Assembly (NCBI GenBank): GCA_004195335.1
Contig: SDWK01000484.1
Coordinates: forward strand, 1 to 7,069
From: Shewanella sp.
GTDB taxonomy: Bacteria > Pseudomonadota > Gammaproteobacteria > Enterobacterales > Shewanellaceae
Length of the DNA stretch: 7,069 nt
Reading direction: 5' to 3'
The position numbers were made by a program, and so were the translations under genes. Under the pieces are notes generated by a model, which saw nothing but the letters and a program-made list of their open reading frames with translations, was not told where the DNA came from and did no database searches. Below are positions 5,833 to 7,069 of this stretch, piece by piece. Position 1 is the stretch's first letter, and every line of letters begins with the position of its first letter.

Positions 5833-7035
5833 ATGTTATCTGAAAAACATATCAGCATAGTTAAGAGTACTATTCCCCTATTAGAATCTGCTGGTACTGC
5901 GATCACCGAACACTTTTATCAACGCATGTTTAGCCACAATCCTGAACTTAAGCATATCTTCAACCTCAGCCACCAGCATTCAGGAGGACAACCTGCCGCT
6001 CTTTTCAATGCGGTAGCGGCTTATGCAAAAAACATCGACAATCTAGGAGCCTTGAGCGTAGCCGTTGAACGTATTGCCCATAAACACACCAGTTTTAATA
6101 TTCAGCCCGAGCATTACCCTATCGTTGGCCACCACCTACTAGAAACATTGCGTGAGCTAGCCCCCGATGCATTTACTGCTGATGTTGAAGAAGCTTGGGG
6201 AGCGGCCTACGGGGTATTAGCCGGTATATTCATTGATAGAGAGGCGACGCTTTATCATAAAAGCGCAACTGAAATAGGCGGCTGGCAAGGTGCTCGTGAA
6301 TTCAAAGTCACCGAGAAAACACCAGAGTCAGAATTAGTCACCAGTTTTGTGCTAACCCCAGTCGATTTAAAAGAGATTATTGGCTTCGAGTCGGGGCAAT
6401 ACTTGGGCGTACGAGTGGCGCCTACAGGTCATGAATACCAAGAGATGCGTCAGTACTCTTTATCAAACAAGCATAATGGTCAGGATTACCGTATTTCAGT
6501 TAAGAAAGAAGCGATTGGCACGCCAGGCGTGGTCTCAAATTATCTGCACGACAGTGTGAATATCGGTGATATTTTAGAAGTCTTCCCACCCGCTGGCGAT
6601 TTTCACTATGTTGAGCGCAATGCGCCAGTCGTGTTGGTATCAGCTGGCGTTGGGCTAACACCAATGCAATCCATGTTAGAGATGCTAGCGTCGAAAGAAT
6701 GTCCACAGCCCGTTTTTTACCTGCATGCATGTGAAGGGGTTGAGCAGCACTCTTTTGCAAAACGTGTTGAGACGCTATCAAGCCAACTCAATCTGCAACA
6801 TCATACTTGGTATCGTGATATCGCCAATCCAAGCGAGTTTGAAAGCAACGCTAACGTTCAACAAGGTTTCATGAATCTAGCAGCATTAAAGTCAACACTC
6901 CCCATTGAAGACGGTGATTATTATCTTTGCGGCCCCGTCGCCTTTATGCAATTTGCTAAACAGCAATTATTGACCTTAGGTGTCGCAAATGGGCGGATCC
7001 ATTACGAGGTGTTTGGTCCACATTCAGAGTTATAG
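5833..7035 (+). CDS. hmp: Flavohaemoglobin, NO dioxygenase
   Basis: A cytoplasmic 400-residue flavohaemoglobin (E. coli Hmp is 396 aa) that converts NO and O2 to nitrate using NAD(P)H. The globin domain covers about 1-140, with Tyr29 (B10), Gln53 (E7), proximal haem ligand His85 in IAHKHTSF, and Tyr95 and Glu137 of the proximal haem network. The FAD domain covers about 152-260, with RQYSL (206-210) and VSNYLH (234-239). The NAD(P)H domain covers about 264-400, with AGVGLTP (271-277), YLCGPVAFM (364-372) and a C-terminal YEVFGPH (391-397). A small insertion before VSNYLH (EAIGTPG against EEGGQ in E. coli) explains the slight extra length. An upstream in-frame ATG at 5818 would add five residues. 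The ATG at 5833 is chosen because it aligns with the E. coli start and has AAGGA 7 nt before it. It is the second gene after the NorR/sigma54 promoter. Confidence 0.96.
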   Translation: MLSEKHISIVKSTIPLLESAGTAITEHFYQRMFSHNPELKHIFNLSHQHSGGQPAALFNAVAAYAKNIDNLGALSVAVERIAHKHTSFNIQPEHYPIVGHHLLETLRELAPDAFTADVEEAWGAAYGVLAGIFIDREATLYHKSATEIGGWQGAREFKVTEKTPESELVTSFVLTPVDLKEIIGFESGQYLGVRVAPTGHEYQEMRQYSLSNKHNGQDYRISVKKEAIGTPGVVSNYLHDSVNIGDILEVFPPAGDFHYVERNAPVVLVSAGVGLTPMQSMLEMLASKECPQPVFYLHACEGVEQHSFAKRVETLSSQLNLQHHTWYRDIANPSEFESNANVQQGFMNLAALKSTLPIEDGDYYLCGPVAFMQFAKQQLLTLGVANGRIHYEVFGPHSEL

Positions 7036-7069
7036 CCACGACTTAAATTCTCGTTTTAACGACATTGAG

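Noticed and set aside
6500..6781. Minus-strand open reading frame inside hmp
   Set aside because: It is a shadow of the well-conserved FAD/NAD(P)H domains of hmp.
1..7069. CRISPR array, tRNA/rRNA gene, insertion sequence or phage element
   Set aside because: No spaced direct repeats, cloverleaf, transposase or terminal inverted repeats were seen; gene content is ordinary chromosomal.

Overview
The window looks like a chromosomal segment of a marine-type gammaproteobacterium. Four of the five genes align from memory with E. coli or gammaproteobacterial families (RlhA, NorR, NnrS, Hmp). Base composition is moderate and the overall style resembles Shewanella or related Alteromonadales/Vibrionales. 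The genus is an inference, because no 16S or other marker is present.

Layout. (1) Positions 1-2060, minus strand: rlhA, encoding the U32-family 23S rRNA hydroxycytidine synthase. It has an extended -10 promoter upstream (about 2044-2052) and a long hairpin plus T-tract terminator just after its stop (15-74). (2) Positions 2170-4166, minus strand: norR, a nitric-oxide-sensing sigma54 activator, followed 74 bp downstream by a small cupin gene that is probably read from the same transcript. (3) Positions 4167-4473: a divergent control region with two GT-N7-AC NorR-type boxes, a near-consensus -24/-12 sigma54 promoter facing right, and small inverted repeats. (4) Positions 4474-7035, plus strand: nnrS, a 12-TM haem/NO-stress membrane protein, then hmp, the NO-detoxifying flavohaemoglobin, 108 bp apart. 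The right edge comes 34 bp after hmp and shows no terminator.

How the genes work together. NorR senses NO through the iron in its GAF domain; all five residues I recall as implicated in E. coli iron binding are conserved here. It would bind the boxes centred at 4245 and 4270, about 110 and 85 bp before the predicted start site near 4355, and activate sigma54 polymerase at 4329-4344. This would produce NnrS, which protects metabolism under NO stress, and Hmp, which oxidises NO to nitrate aerobically. It matches the NorR-NnrS-Hmp arrangement known from Vibrio. The core is therefore a known type of system. The less explained parts are the cupin gene behind norR, the structured nnrS leader, an inverted repeat in the norR leader, and a second cysteine cluster in RlhA. 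rlhA appears to be an unrelated housekeeping neighbour with its own promoter and terminator.
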